64,000 bases of DNA from Aquabacter spiritensis (GCF_004346185.1 NZ_SMAI01000002.1:1-64000); one strand, 5' to 3'; shown: positions 15,957 to 26,913, counted from the first letter of the stretch. Notes: generated from the sequence alone by a model not told the origin. Program-made: numbers and translations.

Positions 15957-17651
15957 ATGTCCACCAGCGCCGTGCTCCGTACCGTCGAGGATGAGCACCT
16001 CGACGCCGTCGCCCTCGGGCGGGAGGTCGGAAGCGTTCTGGAGAAGCTGCTGGCGGAGGCGACCTCCGCCGTGCGGGCGCGGGTGAGCGAAGGCGGGCGT
16101 CTCTCGCCGGCTCTGCTCGATGCCGAGCAGCGCGCGACCCACGGCCTCGCCTGGCTGGCGACCTATGTCTTCGGCGTCCGCGAACTGGTCCATTATGCCG
16201 ATCGGATGGCCGAGATGGAGCGCTTCGGCGCCACCGAACGGCTGCTGGTGCAGATCGGGCTCGGCGAATATCTCGCCCAGATCCTCGGCGGCATCCCGAT
16301 GAGCCAGGGCGAGACGGTGCGGCTGGAGGACCTTTTCCTTTCGCCCGAGACCCTCGCCGCGGTGCGGGGCGAGCCGGCGGTGGCGGCGCTGCTGCGCGGC
16401 GGCAATACGGCGGCCGCCCGCGCCGCCCTCGCCGCTTTGATCCGGGAGGCGCACGGCGCCACGACGATCGGCGATGCCGGCCTCGACGAGACCATGGAGG
16501 CGATGCGCAGCGAGATCCGCCGCTTCGTCGAGGCGGAAGTGGCGCCCCACGCCCACGAATGGCACCTGGAGAATGCCTATATTCCGATGGAGATCATCCA
16601 GGGCCTCGCCGATCTCGGCGTGTTCGGCCTGACGATCCCGGAGGAATATGGCGGTCTCGGCCTGCCCAAGGAGGCGATGTGCCTCGTCACCGAGGAATTG
16701 TCGCGCGGCTATATCGGCGTCGGCTCGCTCGGCACCCGGTCGGAGATTGCGGCCGAATTGATCCTCGGCGGCGGCACCGACGCCCAGAAGGAAAAATACC
16801 TGCCCAAGATCGCCTCCGGCGAGATCCTGCCGACCGCGGTCTTCACCGAGCCCAATACCGGCTCCGACCTCGCCTCGCTGCGCACCCGCGCGGTGAAGGA
16901 CGGCGCGGTCTATAAAGTCAACGGCAACAAGACCTGGATCACCCATCCGGTCCGCGCCGATCTGATGACCCTCCTGGTGCGCACCGACCCGGCCGAGCCC
17001 GGCTATAAGGGCCTGTCCATGCTGCTCGCCGAGAAGCCGCGCGGCTCCGACGAAGAGCCGTTCCCCGCCGCGGGCATGACCGGCGGCGAGATCGAGGTGC
17101 TCGGCTATCGCGGCATGAAGGAATACGAGATCGGCTTCGACGGCTTCGAAGTCCCGGCGGAGCAATTGCTCGGCGGGGTCGAGGGCCAGGGCTTCAAGCA
17201 ATTGATGAACACGTTCGAGGCGGCGCGCATTCAGACCGCCGCCCGCGCGGTGGGCGTCGCCCAGGCGGCGATGGAGGTGGGGCTGCGTTATGCCGAGGAG
17301 CGGATCCAGTTCGGCAAGCCGTTGATCGCCTTCCCGCGCGTCGCCGACAAGATCGTCATGATGGCGGTGGAGATCGCGATCGCCCGCCAGATCACCTATT
17401 TCGCCGCCCGCGCCAAGGATGAGGGCCGGCGGACCGACCTCGAAGCGGGCATGTCCAAGCTGCTCGGCGCCCGCGTCGCCTGGGCGGCGGCGGACAATGC
17501 CCTCCAGATCCATGGCGGCAACGGCTTCGCGCTGGAATATCCGGTGTCGCGCCTCCTGTGCGACGCCCGCATCCTCAACATTTTCGAGGGCGCGGCGGAA
17601 ATTCAGGCCCAGGTGATCGCCCGCCGGCTTCTGGAGGGCGCCCGCAACTGA
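15957..17651 (+). CDS. mcd: (2S)-methylsuccinyl-CoA dehydrogenase (acyl-CoA dehydrogenase)
   Basis: A 564-aa flavoprotein that oxidises (2S)-methylsuccinyl-CoA to mesaconyl-CoA in the ethylmalonyl-CoA pathway. Ordinary acyl-CoA dehydrogenases are about 390 aa; the extra helical N-terminal domain (1 to about 170), with LGEYLAQILGGIPMSQGE, is characteristic of Mcd. The dehydrogenase core runs from about 180, with EPNTGSDLASL (FAD/substrate loop) near 298 and a GGNGFALEYPVSRLLCDA C-terminal region. It stands alone with its own ribosome-binding site. A cobalamin adenosyltransferase 2.5 kb away fits the B12-dependent mutase of the same pathway. Confidence 0.82.
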   Translation: MSTSAVLRTVEDEHLDAVALGREVGSVLEKLLAEATSAVRARVSEGGRLSPALLDAEQRATHGLAWLATYVFGVRELVHYADRMAEMERFGATERLLVQIGLGEYLAQILGGIPMSQGETVRLEDLFLSPETLAAVRGEPAVAALLRGGNTAAARAALAALIREAHGATTIGDAGLDETMEAMRSEIRRFVEAEVAPHAHEWHLENAYIPMEIIQGLADLGVFGLTIPEEYGGLGLPKEAMCLVTEELSRGYIGVGSLGTRSEIAAELILGGGTDAQKEKYLPKIASGEILPTAVFTEPNTGSDLASLRTRAVKDGAVYKVNGNKTWITHPVRADLMTLLVRTDPAEPGYKGLSMLLAEKPRGSDEEPFPAAGMTGGEIEVLGYRGMKEYEIGFDGFEVPAEQLLGGVEGQGFKQLMNTFEAARIQTAARAVGVAQAAMEVGLRYAEERIQFGKPLIAFPRVADKIVMMAVEIAIARQITYFAARAKDEGRRTDLEAGMSKLLGARVAWAAADNALQIHGGNGFALEYPVSRLLCDARILNIFEGAAEIQAQVIARRLLEGARN

Positions 17652-17663
17652 GCCCTCTTGGTC

Positions 17664-19670
17664 TCACCGCACGGCGGCGGTCTTGCCGTCGAAGGCGCGG
17701 AACAAGGCGGTGAAGCCGAGCTTCTCGGCCAGCAGCGCCCGGGCCCCGGGACCGAGATTCTTCCGGTAATGGTCCTGATCCATATAGAGGAATTCCCCAT
17801 CGAGCCGCGCCGGGCAGCTGGTCGCGTCGCATAAGGTGTCGGTGGGGACCAGGACGACCACATCGTCCCGCTTGCCCTTCAGCGCGCGGAACACGGCATC
17901 GACCTCGGCATGGCGGGGGTTGCGCTCCTCCGGCCCGATCCGGCCGAGGTCGCGCACGCACGGCGCGCGCACGAGGGCGCCGTCACGCGCGGCGAAGCAG
18001 GGGATCGGGTCGGTCTTCCAATAGGGCGTGTCGGCGACCAGGACCACCGAGCGGCCGGGCGCGGCGAACGTGTCGGCGACCCGCCGCAACTCCTCCGCCA
18101 TCAGGACGAGGCCGTCGGCATGGCCGGTCGGCCATCCCCCCTCCTTGAAGATCGCATCCGGCATCGCATTCCAGGCCGAGGCGAGGATGACGAGCGTGAT
18201 GTCGGGCGAGGCCTTCAGCATGGCGAGCGTCGCGGCATAGATTTCCTGGCAGGCCGGCGGCAGGCCGAGTGGGAGTCGCCGCAGCCCGTCCTGTGAGAAG
18301 ATGGCGGGGCAGGCGCGCAGCAGGGCGATGGCGGTGCCGGTCTCCCGCCCCGCGGCATCGAGCGCCGGCATCAGATGCTCGGCATGGCTGTCGCCCCAGA
18401 TCAGGGCGCGCGTGCGCGCGCTGCGCCAGTCGGCGCCGACGACGCAGAGCGTCGAATTCGGAAACAGCGCGATCCGTTGCGTGCAGGGCACGTTCCAGGT
18501 GCGGTCGAGGGACCCGAGATCCGCGAGTTCCCGCGACATCCGCCCCGGCATCCCCTCCGACATGTGGATGGCGAACCCGATTACCGCGACCGAGGCGGTT
18601 GCCGCGGCGCCGGTGAGCACCACCCGGGCGGCCGGCAGGCGTCCGCGGCGGAAGGGCTGCTCGACGAACCGCCAGGAGAGCCAGGCCAGCACGACCGAGA
18701 CCGCGAGCGCCCCGCCGGCCTGTGCGGCCGTGAGCGGCTCGCCGTTCACATAATGGCGCAGCAGCGCCAGGACCGGCCAATGCCAGAGATAGAGCGAATA
18801 GGAGATCTTGCCGATGAAGGGAAAGGGCTGGCACGCCAGGACGCGGGCGACCAGGGTCGGCGCCGCCGTCGGCAGGATCAGGAGCGCCGTCCCGACCACC
18901 GGGGCGATCGCATTCGTCCCCGGAAAGGGGCTCGTGGAGGTCAGGCGGAAGGCCGGGATCAGGATCGCGGCGAGGCCGGCCAGTTTCAGCGCCTCGGCCA
19001 AAACGCGCGGCATGGCCACCAGCCGGTCGCGCGCCAGAACCAGGGCGCCGCCGGCGGCAAATTCCCAGGCGCGTCCGAACGGCTGGTAGAAGGCGCTCTT
19101 CGCCCCCTGCGAAACCTTGTAGATCGCGAGCGCGAGGCTGGCCGCGACGAGCAGCGCGAACAGCGCGGCCAGAGCCCTCGGAAACCGGCGCGACAGTCGC
19201 ACGGCGCCGACCAGCAGAAGCGGCCAGACGAGGTAGAATTGCTCCTCGACGCCGAGCGACCAGGTGTGGAGCAGCGGCATCAGGTCCGCCGGCCCGTCGA
19301 AATAGTCGGTATTGCGGAAGAAGAAGAAGTTGGAGAGGCCGAGCGCGGCAAAGGCGCCGCTCTCCGCCGTCACCGCGAAGGCGCCCGGCAGGAGAATGAG
19401 CGCGCCCCCTGCCAAAGTCGCGGCGATCACCACCAGGAGCGCGGGAACGATCCGGCGCACCCGCCGGGCATAGAAGCCGAGAAACGAGAATCGGTCGTCG
19501 CGCGCTTCGCGCAGGATGATGTCGGTGATCAGATAGCCGGAAATGACGAAGAAGACGTCGACGCCGATGAACCCGCCGGTCGGCGGAAAGCCGGCGTGAA
19601 AGAAGAGGACGAGGAGCACGGCGAGTGCGCGAATACCGTCGATGTCCGGCCTGTACTCCCCATGACCCAT
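17664..19670 (-). CDS. OafA/YrhL-type acyltransferase with C-terminal SGNH domain
   Basis: A 668-aa inner-membrane protein. Residues 1 to about 350 form the multi-span acyltransferase-3 domain, starting with EYRPDIDGIRALAVLLVLFFH and the conserved GGFIGVDVFFVISGYLI. From about 400 a periplasmic SGNH domain follows, with WGDSHAEHLMPAL and a C-terminal DQDHY (Asp-x-x-His). Such proteins O-acetylate surface sugars (O-antigen, exopolysaccharide, peptidoglycan). It probably decorates a polysaccharide; the acceptor is unknown. Start ATG 19670 fits the family N-terminus. Convergent with mcd. Confidence 0.9.
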   Translation of the reverse strand: MGHGEYRPDIDGIRALAVLLVLFFHAGFPPTGGFIGVDVFFVISGYLITDIILREARDDRFSFLGFYARRVRRIVPALLVVIAATLAGGALILLPGAFAVTAESGAFAALGLSNFFFFRNTDYFDGPADLMPLLHTWSLGVEEQFYLVWPLLLVGAVRLSRRFPRALAALFALLVAASLALAIYKVSQGAKSAFYQPFGRAWEFAAGGALVLARDRLVAMPRVLAEALKLAGLAAILIPAFRLTSTSPFPGTNAIAPVVGTALLILPTAAPTLVARVLACQPFPFIGKISYSLYLWHWPVLALLRHYVNGEPLTAAQAGGALAVSVVLAWLSWRFVEQPFRRGRLPAARVVLTGAAATASVAVIGFAIHMSEGMPGRMSRELADLGSLDRTWNVPCTQRIALFPNSTLCVVGADWRSARTRALIWGDSHAEHLMPALDAAGRETGTAIALLRACPAIFSQDGLRRLPLGLPPACQEIYAATLAMLKASPDITLVILASAWNAMPDAIFKEGGWPTGHADGLVLMAEELRRVADTFAAPGRSVVLVADTPYWKTDPIPCFAARDGALVRAPCVRDLGRIGPEERNPRHAEVDAVFRALKGKRDDVVVLVPTDTLCDATSCPARLDGEFLYMDQDHYRKNLGPGARALLAEKLGFTALFRAFDGKTAAVR

Positions 19671-19907
19671 GCGCGCCGCGGCCCCGCCCAATCAAACGAC
19701 GCGGACCTTATCCAGTCGGCGGAGGTTGATCAAACAACGCAAGGGGCCGGAAAGTCTGCGCGCCGGGCTGGTCCGCGCGCCACCGGGCCGCGTAACAAGC
19801 GCAAGCCCGTGCGCGGACGGATGGCGTGGCTGCGGCACGGCGCCTTCCGGCGGGTGCGCGGATTCGGCCGAATTGACGCAGTCCGCCCTTCGGAACAAGG
19901 TGCGCCC

Positions 19908-20102
19908 ATGATGTCCTGGACGATCTATCTCCTGATCCCCATCGCCTTGGCGATCGTCGGCGGTGTGCTGATCCTCGGCCTCGTCAATCTCGCCTCGGGC
20001 GGCTCGCCCGCGCGGTCCCAGAAGCTCATGCAGATGCGCGTGCTGTTTCAATTCCTGGCGATCGTGCTGGTCATGGTGACGATCTATTTCATGGGCAGCT
20101 GA
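19908..20102 (+). CDS. HIG1-domain twin transmembrane protein
   Basis: A 64-aa protein with two membrane helices (about 5-28 and 45-62) and a short polar loop (ASGGSPARSQKLMQMR). This is the bacterial HIG1/hypoxia-induced-protein-like family, related to respiratory supercomplex factors. The loop RSQKLMQMRVLFQ is typical. Its position directly before cobalamin adenosyltransferase is conserved in Rhizobiales. Two ATG codons lie in tandem at 19908 and 19911; the true start could be either. Confidence 0.8.
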   Translation: MMSWTIYLLIPIALAIVGGVLILGLVNLASGGSPARSQKLMQMRVLFQFLAIVLVMVTIYFMGS

Positions 20103-20189
20103 CGGCGGAAATCGACCGCGTTCGCCATCGCCCGCCGCCGAAGGGCGGCGTGGGGCGCGCGGCGGGACGGGGAGCGGGAAGGGGCGACC

Positions 20190-20774
20190 GTGGTCAAGTT
20201 GAACAAGATTTATACCCGCACCGGCGACGACGGCACGACCGGGCTCGGCAGCGGCGAGCGCGTGGCCAAGCACGATCTGCGGGTCGAGGCCTATGGCACG
20301 GTGGACGAGGCGAATGCCGCGATCGGCATCGCCCGGCTGCATCTCGCCCATCTGCCCGATCTGGACCGGGTGCTGGGGCGGGTGCAGAACGACCTGTTCG
20401 ACCTCGGCGCCGACCTCGCCACGCCGGACCGGCCGGGCGCGCCGCCGCCGGCCTATGAGGCGCTGCGCATCGTGGCGTCCCAGGTCGCGCGGATCGAGGC
20501 CGACATCGACCGGTTCAATGCCGACCTCGCCCCGCTCCGCTCCTTCGTACTGCCCGGCGGCGAACCGGCCGCCGCCTTCCTGCATCAGGCGCGCACCGTC
20601 GCACGCCGCGCCGAGCGCCAGATGGTGGCCTTGTCGCAGGTGGCGGGCGAGATCGTCGGCGCCGACGCGATCCGTTATGTGAACCGGGTGTCGGACCTGC
20701 TGTTCGTCGCGAGCCGCTACGTGAATGCGCAGGGCGCCGGCGACGTGCTCTGGGTGCCCGGCGCCAACCGATAG
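20190..20774 (+). CDS. pduO: Cob(I)alamin adenosyltransferase, PduO type
   Basis: A 194-aa enzyme that transfers adenosyl from ATP to cob(I)alamin to make coenzyme B12. The N-terminal ATP loop KLNKIYTRTGDDGTTGL is diagnostic. R-x3-D type residues in YVNRVSDLLFVASRY near the C-terminus complete the active site. It starts with GTG at 20190 after GGGAAGGGG; no ATG is available before the conserved N-terminus. It would supply cofactor to B12-dependent mutases, consistent with the nearby mcd gene. Convergent with the MaoC gene. Confidence 0.95.
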   Translation: MVKLNKIYTRTGDDGTTGLGSGERVAKHDLRVEAYGTVDEANAAIGIARLHLAHLPDLDRVLGRVQNDLFDLGADLATPDRPGAPPPAYEALRIVASQVARIEADIDRFNADLAPLRSFVLPGGEPAAAFLHQARTVARRAERQMVALSQVAGEIVGADAIRYVNRVSDLLFVASRYVNAQGAGDVLWVPGANR

Positions 20775-20838
20775 CCTCCGATTGCCGCATCGGCGCGGGT
20801 CCGGCGGTCCGCCGGGACCGGTGCGTCAGGCCGGGGCT

Positions 20839-21291
20839 TCAGATCGGCGGGGTGGCGCTTTCCTGGCGGGTCGGCACCTTGATCCAGGCCTCGCCGTCCA
20901 GCACCACCTCGCCCCCGACCGAGCAGGTGCAGGCGAGCCGCGCGCGGCGCCGCTCGGCCACCAGTTCCGCCACCTCCACCCGCACCACCACTTCGTCGCC
21001 GATCTTGACCGGCGCGCGGAAATTCAGCGTCTGCGAGATATAGATCGCGCCCGGTCCCGGCAAGCGCGTGCCGAGCACGGCCGAGATCAGGCTCGCCGTA
21101 TAGAGGCCGTGGGCGATGCGGTGGCCGAACGGGGTCTTGGCCGCGAAATGCTCGGACAGATGGATCGGATTGCGGTCGCCCGTGACCTCCGCAAAACCGA
21201 CCACATCCGAGGCGGCGATGGTCTTGCGGAGCTCTTCCGCGAGGCCGAGCGTGAGATCCTCGAAATGCAGGACGCGAAGTTCAGGCAGCAT
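20839..21291 (-). CDS. MaoC-like (R)-specific enoyl-CoA hydratase
   Basis: A 150-aa single hot-dog-fold protein. The hydratase-2 motif GDRNPIHLSEHFA (about 39-51) supplies the catalytic Asp and His. The length and motif match PhaJ-type (R)-hydratases, which hydrate trans-2-enoyl-CoA to (R)-3-hydroxyacyl-CoA and can feed polyhydroxyalkanoate synthesis. It is too short for mesaconyl-CoA hydratase, so I do not assign it to the ethylmalonyl-CoA pathway. A single gene on the minus strand. Confidence 0.85.
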   Translation of the reverse strand: MLPELRVLHFEDLTLGLAEELRKTIAASDVVGFAEVTGDRNPIHLSEHFAAKTPFGHRIAHGLYTASLISAVLGTRLPGPGAIYISQTLNFRAPVKIGDEVVVRVEVAELVAERRRARLACTCSVGGEVVLDGEAWIKVPTRQESATPPI

Positions 21292-21498
21292 GGCGCGCTC
21301 CGGACAAAGACGGGTGGCAGAGCATAAGCCCGGGAAGCGGGGGCGGTTTCAAGACCGGCCCTGGCGAAAACTGTCCGAACGGGCGCGCGCACCGGATCCG
21401 GTTTACACCTTGCCGGCCCGCTTGTAGCTTGCGCCCGCCCGACCGCCATATTTCGCGCGGGTGGGACGGCCGCCCGTGGCCAAGTCCGGGCAGGGGAG

Positions 21499-21954
21499 AT
21501 GGATATGGATTCGGGGATCCGCACGGTGACGGCAGATAGTCTCGCCGCAGTGCTGAACGACAGAGGGTTTCGGGCCGAGAAGGTCGACTGGACCGGCGGA
21601 CGCGAGGCTCTGAAGAGCGCGACGAGCGGTGTCGTGTTCCACCTGGTGCTCGGCAACGGCGCCAAGGGCGCCTATCACGACTTCACCTATTTCACGAGCT
21701 TCCGCCTCGAAGGCCTGTCGCTGGAGGACATCTGCTCCGACTGGAATCGCGGACGCCGCTTTGCCCGCCTGCACACGCGCGACGGCCTGCTCAATATGGA
21801 GATGGACGTCATCCTCGGAACCGGCGTGCAGGACGGGTATCTGGCGGTGACGCTCGAACTGTGGAACCAGCTGCTGAACGAGCTGATCTCGGCGCTGCGC
21901 GAGGAAGCCGCACGCCTTTCGCCGGCCGCGGCGACCCCGGCCGCGGCCAACTGA
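21499..21954 (+). CDS. YbjN domain-containing protein
   Basis: A 151-aa cytoplasmic protein with the YbjN/type III chaperone-like fold. The features are the FHLVLGNG beta strand, FTYFTSFRLEGLSLEDICSD, then DWNRGRRFARLH and a long C-terminal amphipathic helix before an Ala/Pro tail. YbjN proteins have been tied to stress tolerance and motility, but the biochemical role is unknown. GGGGAG lies eight bases before the ATG. It appears to be a single gene. Confidence 0.8.
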   Translation: MDMDSGIRTVTADSLAAVLNDRGFRAEKVDWTGGREALKSATSGVVFHLVLGNGAKGAYHDFTYFTSFRLEGLSLEDICSDWNRGRRFARLHTRDGLLNMEMDVILGTGVQDGYLAVTLELWNQLLNELISALREEAARLSPAAATPAAAN

Positions 21955-22023
21955 CACCGCATTTCGCGGCGCGGACCGGACCCATCCCCCGCATGCGTGA
22001 GGGATGGGGACATCCGGTTCGGA

Positions 22024-22629
22024 TCAGCGGATCGGCTGCGGGGGAGGACCCATGCGGCCGATGGTGAAGATCTGGACCCGGCGGTTGATCGGATCGGTCG
22101 GCTTCTTCGGGTCGAGCAGCACTTCCTCGCCGAGGCCGACGGCTTCGAGCCGGCTGGCATTGACGTTGAACACCGTGACCAGCGCGTTCACCACGGCGTC
22201 GGCGCGGGCCTGGCTGAGCTTCAGGTTGAAGTCGCGCGGCCCGGTGACGTCGGTATTGCCGGTGACGACGAACTTGTAGCCGTGCAGGACCGGGTTGTGC
22301 ATCGCGTCGGCGATCGACCCGAGCGTCCCGTAGGACGACGGCTCGATGATCGACGAGTTCAGCCGGAACTGAATCTGCACGTTGATCTGCGGCAGCTTGT
22401 CGAGATTGAGCGCCAGCGACGGGCGGGTCAGCGCCTCGCCGGGATATTGCGACATGTGCTGCTGCACCATGTTGCGCATCTGCTGGGCGGTCATGGTCGG
22501 CGCGCTGTCCGTGAGGCCCTGGAGGCCCTGCAGGATCTGCGAGTCGGAGAGCGAGGTCTGCGCCAGAGCGGGTGCCGCGGAGAGCGCGAGCGAAGCCGCC
22601 AGCGCGAAGCGGATCAGAGGCGACGTCAT
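22024..22629 (-). CDS. OmpA family outer-membrane/periplasmic protein
   Basis: A 201-aa protein: a signal peptide (about 1-22, ending APALA-QT), an ordered helical linker, and a C-terminal OmpA/MotB domain that would bind peptidoglycan. The OmpA domain shows FVVTGNTDVTGPRDFNLKLS and QARADAVVNALV followed by NRRVQIF. The start ATG 22629 precedes the signal peptide. It follows the Cys-rich gene by 40 bases on the same strand and is probably its operon partner. Confidence 0.88.
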   Translation of the reverse strand: MTSPLIRFALAASLALSAAPALAQTSLSDSQILQGLQGLTDSAPTMTAQQMRNMVQQHMSQYPGEALTRPSLALNLDKLPQINVQIQFRLNSSIIEPSSYGTLGSIADAMHNPVLHGYKFVVTGNTDVTGPRDFNLKLSQARADAVVNALVTVFNVNASRLEAVGLGEEVLLDPKKPTDPINRRVQIFTIGRMGPPPQPIR

Positions 22630-22669
22630 CTGTGTCGTCCTTCCTTTTGCGTTTCGGGTGGGGCGGAAA

Positions 22670-23089
22670 TCAACGATAGCCGGCATCGGTGATCGCCTGG
22701 TTGCACGACGCAGACACCACCTTCGTGGCCTGCAGCAGGCAAGACAGGAGATTGCCGTCCTGGGGGATCATGCCGGGGCAGAGGCGGGCGGCGTCGGCGT
22801 TGCAGATGTGCGCGATCGCGTCCTGCGCGGCGTCCCGCTTGGCGATCGAGGCGATCGCCATGGCGTAGTCGGCCTGACACTTCTGGCTGACCTGCGAGAT
22901 CTTGGAATCCATGCACGCCTTCAGCGCGCCATTGCCAAGATTCACGGTCGGGCACAGCTTGTTGATGTCCGGTCCGCAGCTCTTCGCGAGGAGAGCGCCG
23001 GCCTGACCATAACTCATGGTCTGCGCCTCGGCCGCGACCGCCGAGGCCGCCAGCAGCCCAGCCGCCAGCAGAATTCTAAAGCCCCTCAT
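22670..23089 (-). CDS. Secreted Cys-rich repeat protein
   Basis: A 139-aa exported protein. The signal peptide spans about 1-22 (ending AAEAQ), followed by two Cys-rich repeats of the GLG1/'cysteine rich repeat' type: SCGPDINKLCP with ALKACM and KCQADY, then HICNADAARLCPG with LLSCL and SCNQAI. Eight cysteines probably form disulfides in the periplasm. Of two adjacent ATGs (23092, 23089) the second is better spaced from GGGAGG. The function of bacterial members is unknown. It is upstream of the OmpA gene. Confidence 0.75.
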   Translation of the reverse strand: MRGFRILLAAGLLAASAVAAEAQTMSYGQAGALLAKSCGPDINKLCPTVNLGNGALKACMDSKISQVSQKCQADYAMAIASIAKRDAAQDAIAHICNADAARLCPGMIPQDGNLLSCLLQATKVVSASCNQAITDAGYR

Positions 23090-23269
23090 CATATCCTCCC
23101 TTCCCGGTGGTGAGGACAGGCTTACCAGACCGTAAAGCCGCGTCAAACCTTAGCTGCGCGGGATCGCGCGCAGAAACGCAAAGAATCAGGCCGTTAGGTT
23201 AAGGCACGCGGTGCCGCAACGGCATCGCGCACGGGAGTCCGGCGGGGCCGCGCACCGCCCCGCCGGGGG

Positions 23270-24004
23270 TCACAGGCACTCGTCGAACAAAGTGAGCAGC
23301 CGCGTCCAATGCCGCGCCGCGCCGGCGCGATCGTGCACCCGATGGTCGGGAACCGCCCATCCATGCGCCATGCCGGCATAATTCTCGATGATGTGGTCGA
23401 CCTCGGCGCTGCGCAGGGCCTCGGCGAGGCGTGCCGACTGGTCGGGCGGGAAGCCGGCGTCGATGCCGGCGCTGCCGACATAGAGGCGGGCTGTGATGGC
23501 GGCCGCCCGCAGATGCGGGCTGTCGGGCGCCTCCGTGGCGAGATTGCCGCCATGGAAGCTGGCGGCGGCGGCGATGCGGTCCGGGAAGGCGGCCGCCGCG
23601 ACCACCGCCCGGCCGCCGCCCATGCAATAGCCGACTGCGCCGAGCGGTCCGCGCGCGCCGGCCTCGGTGAGGGCGGCGATGAAGGCGGGCCCGTCCTGCT
23701 CGGTCAATGCCGGCGGCGTCTGCGCCATGAGCGCGCGCAGCCGGACCCGCGTCTCCTCGACCTGGAAGGCGGTCTTGGCGTCGAACGCGCCGTGATCCGC
23801 CACGCGGTAATAGAGGTCGGGCACGAGGACGGCATAGCCATTGTCCGCCAGCCGCTCGGCCATGGCGCCGAGGGCGGGCCGAAGGCCGAACGCATCCATA
23901 TAGAGGATGACCCCCGGATGGCCCGGGCGCGGCGTGGCGGGACGCGCGAGGAGCGCCGCGCAGCGCCCGTCCGCCAAAGTGAGCGTGATCTGTTCGAACG
24001 GCAT
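23270..24004 (-). CDS. Dienelactone hydrolase family protein
   Basis: A 244-aa alpha/beta hydrolase. The nucleophile elbow is GYCMGGGRAV with Cys (as in dienelactone hydrolase, not Ser). The acid and base are probably an Asp in SAGIDAGFP and the His of GMAHGW. Dienelactone hydrolases open lactone rings in chlorocatechol breakdown, but most family members have other, unknown ester substrates. Start ATG 24004 matches MPFEQITLTLADGR. It is divergent from the rimP operon and has no catabolic genes nearby. Confidence 0.85.
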   Translation of the reverse strand: MPFEQITLTLADGRCAALLARPATPRPGHPGVILYMDAFGLRPALGAMAERLADNGYAVLVPDLYYRVADHGAFDAKTAFQVEETRVRLRALMAQTPPALTEQDGPAFIAALTEAGARGPLGAVGYCMGGGRAVVAAAAFPDRIAAAASFHGGNLATEAPDSPHLRAAAITARLYVGSAGIDAGFPPDQSARLAEALRSAEVDHIIENYAGMAHGWAVPDHRVHDRAGAARHWTRLLTLFDECL

Positions 24005-25284
<1,280 letters not shown>

Positions 25285-25285
<1 letters not shown>

Positions 25286-26892
25286 TGGTTGCCGTCAGCG
25301 CAAACCGGCTGGAATTGCTGCAGATCGCGGATGCAGTCGCGCGCGAAAAGACGATCGATCGCAGCATCGTCATCGCCGCGATGGAGGATGCGATCGCCAA
25401 GGCCGCGCGCTCGCGCTACGGCCAGGAGACGGACATCCATGCGGAGATCAATCCGCGGACCGGCGAATTGCGTCTCGCCCGCCATCTCCTCGTGGTCGAC
25501 GAGGTCGACAATTTCGCGACCGAGATCAATCTCGACGGCGCCCGGCGCCACAATCCCGCGGCGCAGGTCGGCGACATCATCGCCGACACCCTGCCGCCGT
25601 TCGATTTCGGCCGCATCGCGGCGCAGTCCGCCAAGCAGGTCATCGTCCAGAAGGTGCGCGAGGCCGAGCGCGACCGGCAATATGACGAATACAAGGACCG
25701 CATCGGCGAGATCATCAACGGTGCCGTCAAGCGCGTCGAATATGGCAACGTGGTCGTGGATCTCGGCCGCGGCGAAGCCATCCTGCGGCGCGACGAGCTT
25801 CTGCCGCGCGAGACCGTGAAGGTCGGCGACCGCATCCGCGCTTATATCTACGACGTGCGGCGCGAACCGCGCGGCCCGCAGATCTTCCTGTCGCGGACCC
25901 ATCCGCAATTCATGTCGAAGCTGTTCTATCAGGAGGTGCCGGAAATCTATGACGGCATCGTCGAGATCAAGGCGGTAGCCCGCGATCCGGGCTCGCGCGC
26001 CAAGATCGCCGTCATTTCGCGGGACAGCTCGGTCGACCCGGTCGGCGCCTGCGTCGGCATGCGCGGCTCGCGCGTCCAGGCGGTGGTGAACGAACTGCAG
26101 GGCGAGAAGATCGACATCATTCCCTGGAACCCGGATATCGCGACGTTCATCGTCAACGCGCTCGCCCCGGCCGAAGTGGTCAAGGTGGTGCTCGACGAGG
26201 ATCGCGAGCGCATCGAAGTCGTGGTCCCGGACGCCCAGCTCTCGCTGGCGATCGGCCGGCGCGGTCAGAATGTGCGGCTCGCCTCCCAGCTCACCGGCTG
26301 GGACATCGACATCATGACCGAGCAGGAGGAAAGCGAGCGGCGCCAGAAGGAATTCGCCGAGCGCACCAAGATGTTCGCCGAAGCGCTCGATCTCGACGAG
26401 ATGATGGGCCAGCTCCTGACCTCGGAAGGCTTCACCTCGGTCGAGGAGATCGCCTATGTGCCGCTGAACGAGCTTGCGATGATCGAAGGCTTCGACGAGG
26501 AGACCGCCGGCGAGCTCCAGGCCCGCGCGCTGAAGCACCTCGCCGATGTCGAGGAGGCGCTGGACGAAGAGCGCAAGGCGCTGGGTGTCGCGGATGACCT
26601 GAAGGACGTGCCGGGCGTGACGACCGCCATGCTGGTGGCGTTCGGCAAGAGCGACATCAAATCCGTCGAGGACCTGGCCGGATGCGCCACCGACGATCTG
26701 GTCGGCTGGAGCGAACGCAAGGACGGGGAGACGGTGCGCTATCCCGGCGCGCTCGACGGGTTCGAGATTGATCGGGAGGGCGCGGAGCAGCTCGTTATGC
26801 GGGCGCGTGTTACAGCCGGCTGGCTTTCGGAGGACGACCTCGTGGCGAACGACGCCGACGAGGATGCGCCCGCCGAAGACAGCCCGGCTTGA
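25285..26892 (+). CDS. nusA: Transcription termination/antitermination factor NusA
   Basis: A 535-aa RNA polymerase-binding elongation factor. An N-terminal RNAP-binding domain (1 to about 125) is followed by an S1 domain (about 130-200), two KH domains (VGACVGMRGSRVQAVVNEL and AIGRRGQNVRLASQL) and C-terminal helix-hairpin-helix acidic repeats up to about 510. It sits in the classical operon between rimP and ylxR, with its start overlapping the rimP stop by one base. Confidence 0.97.
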
Positions 26893-26913
26893 GAGACGGG
26901 GAGATGACCCGGC

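Noticed and set aside
20839-21291. MaoC protein as mesaconyl-CoA hydratase next to mcd
   Set aside because: Mesaconyl-CoA hydratases are about 340 aa double hot-dog proteins; this one is a single 150-aa domain.
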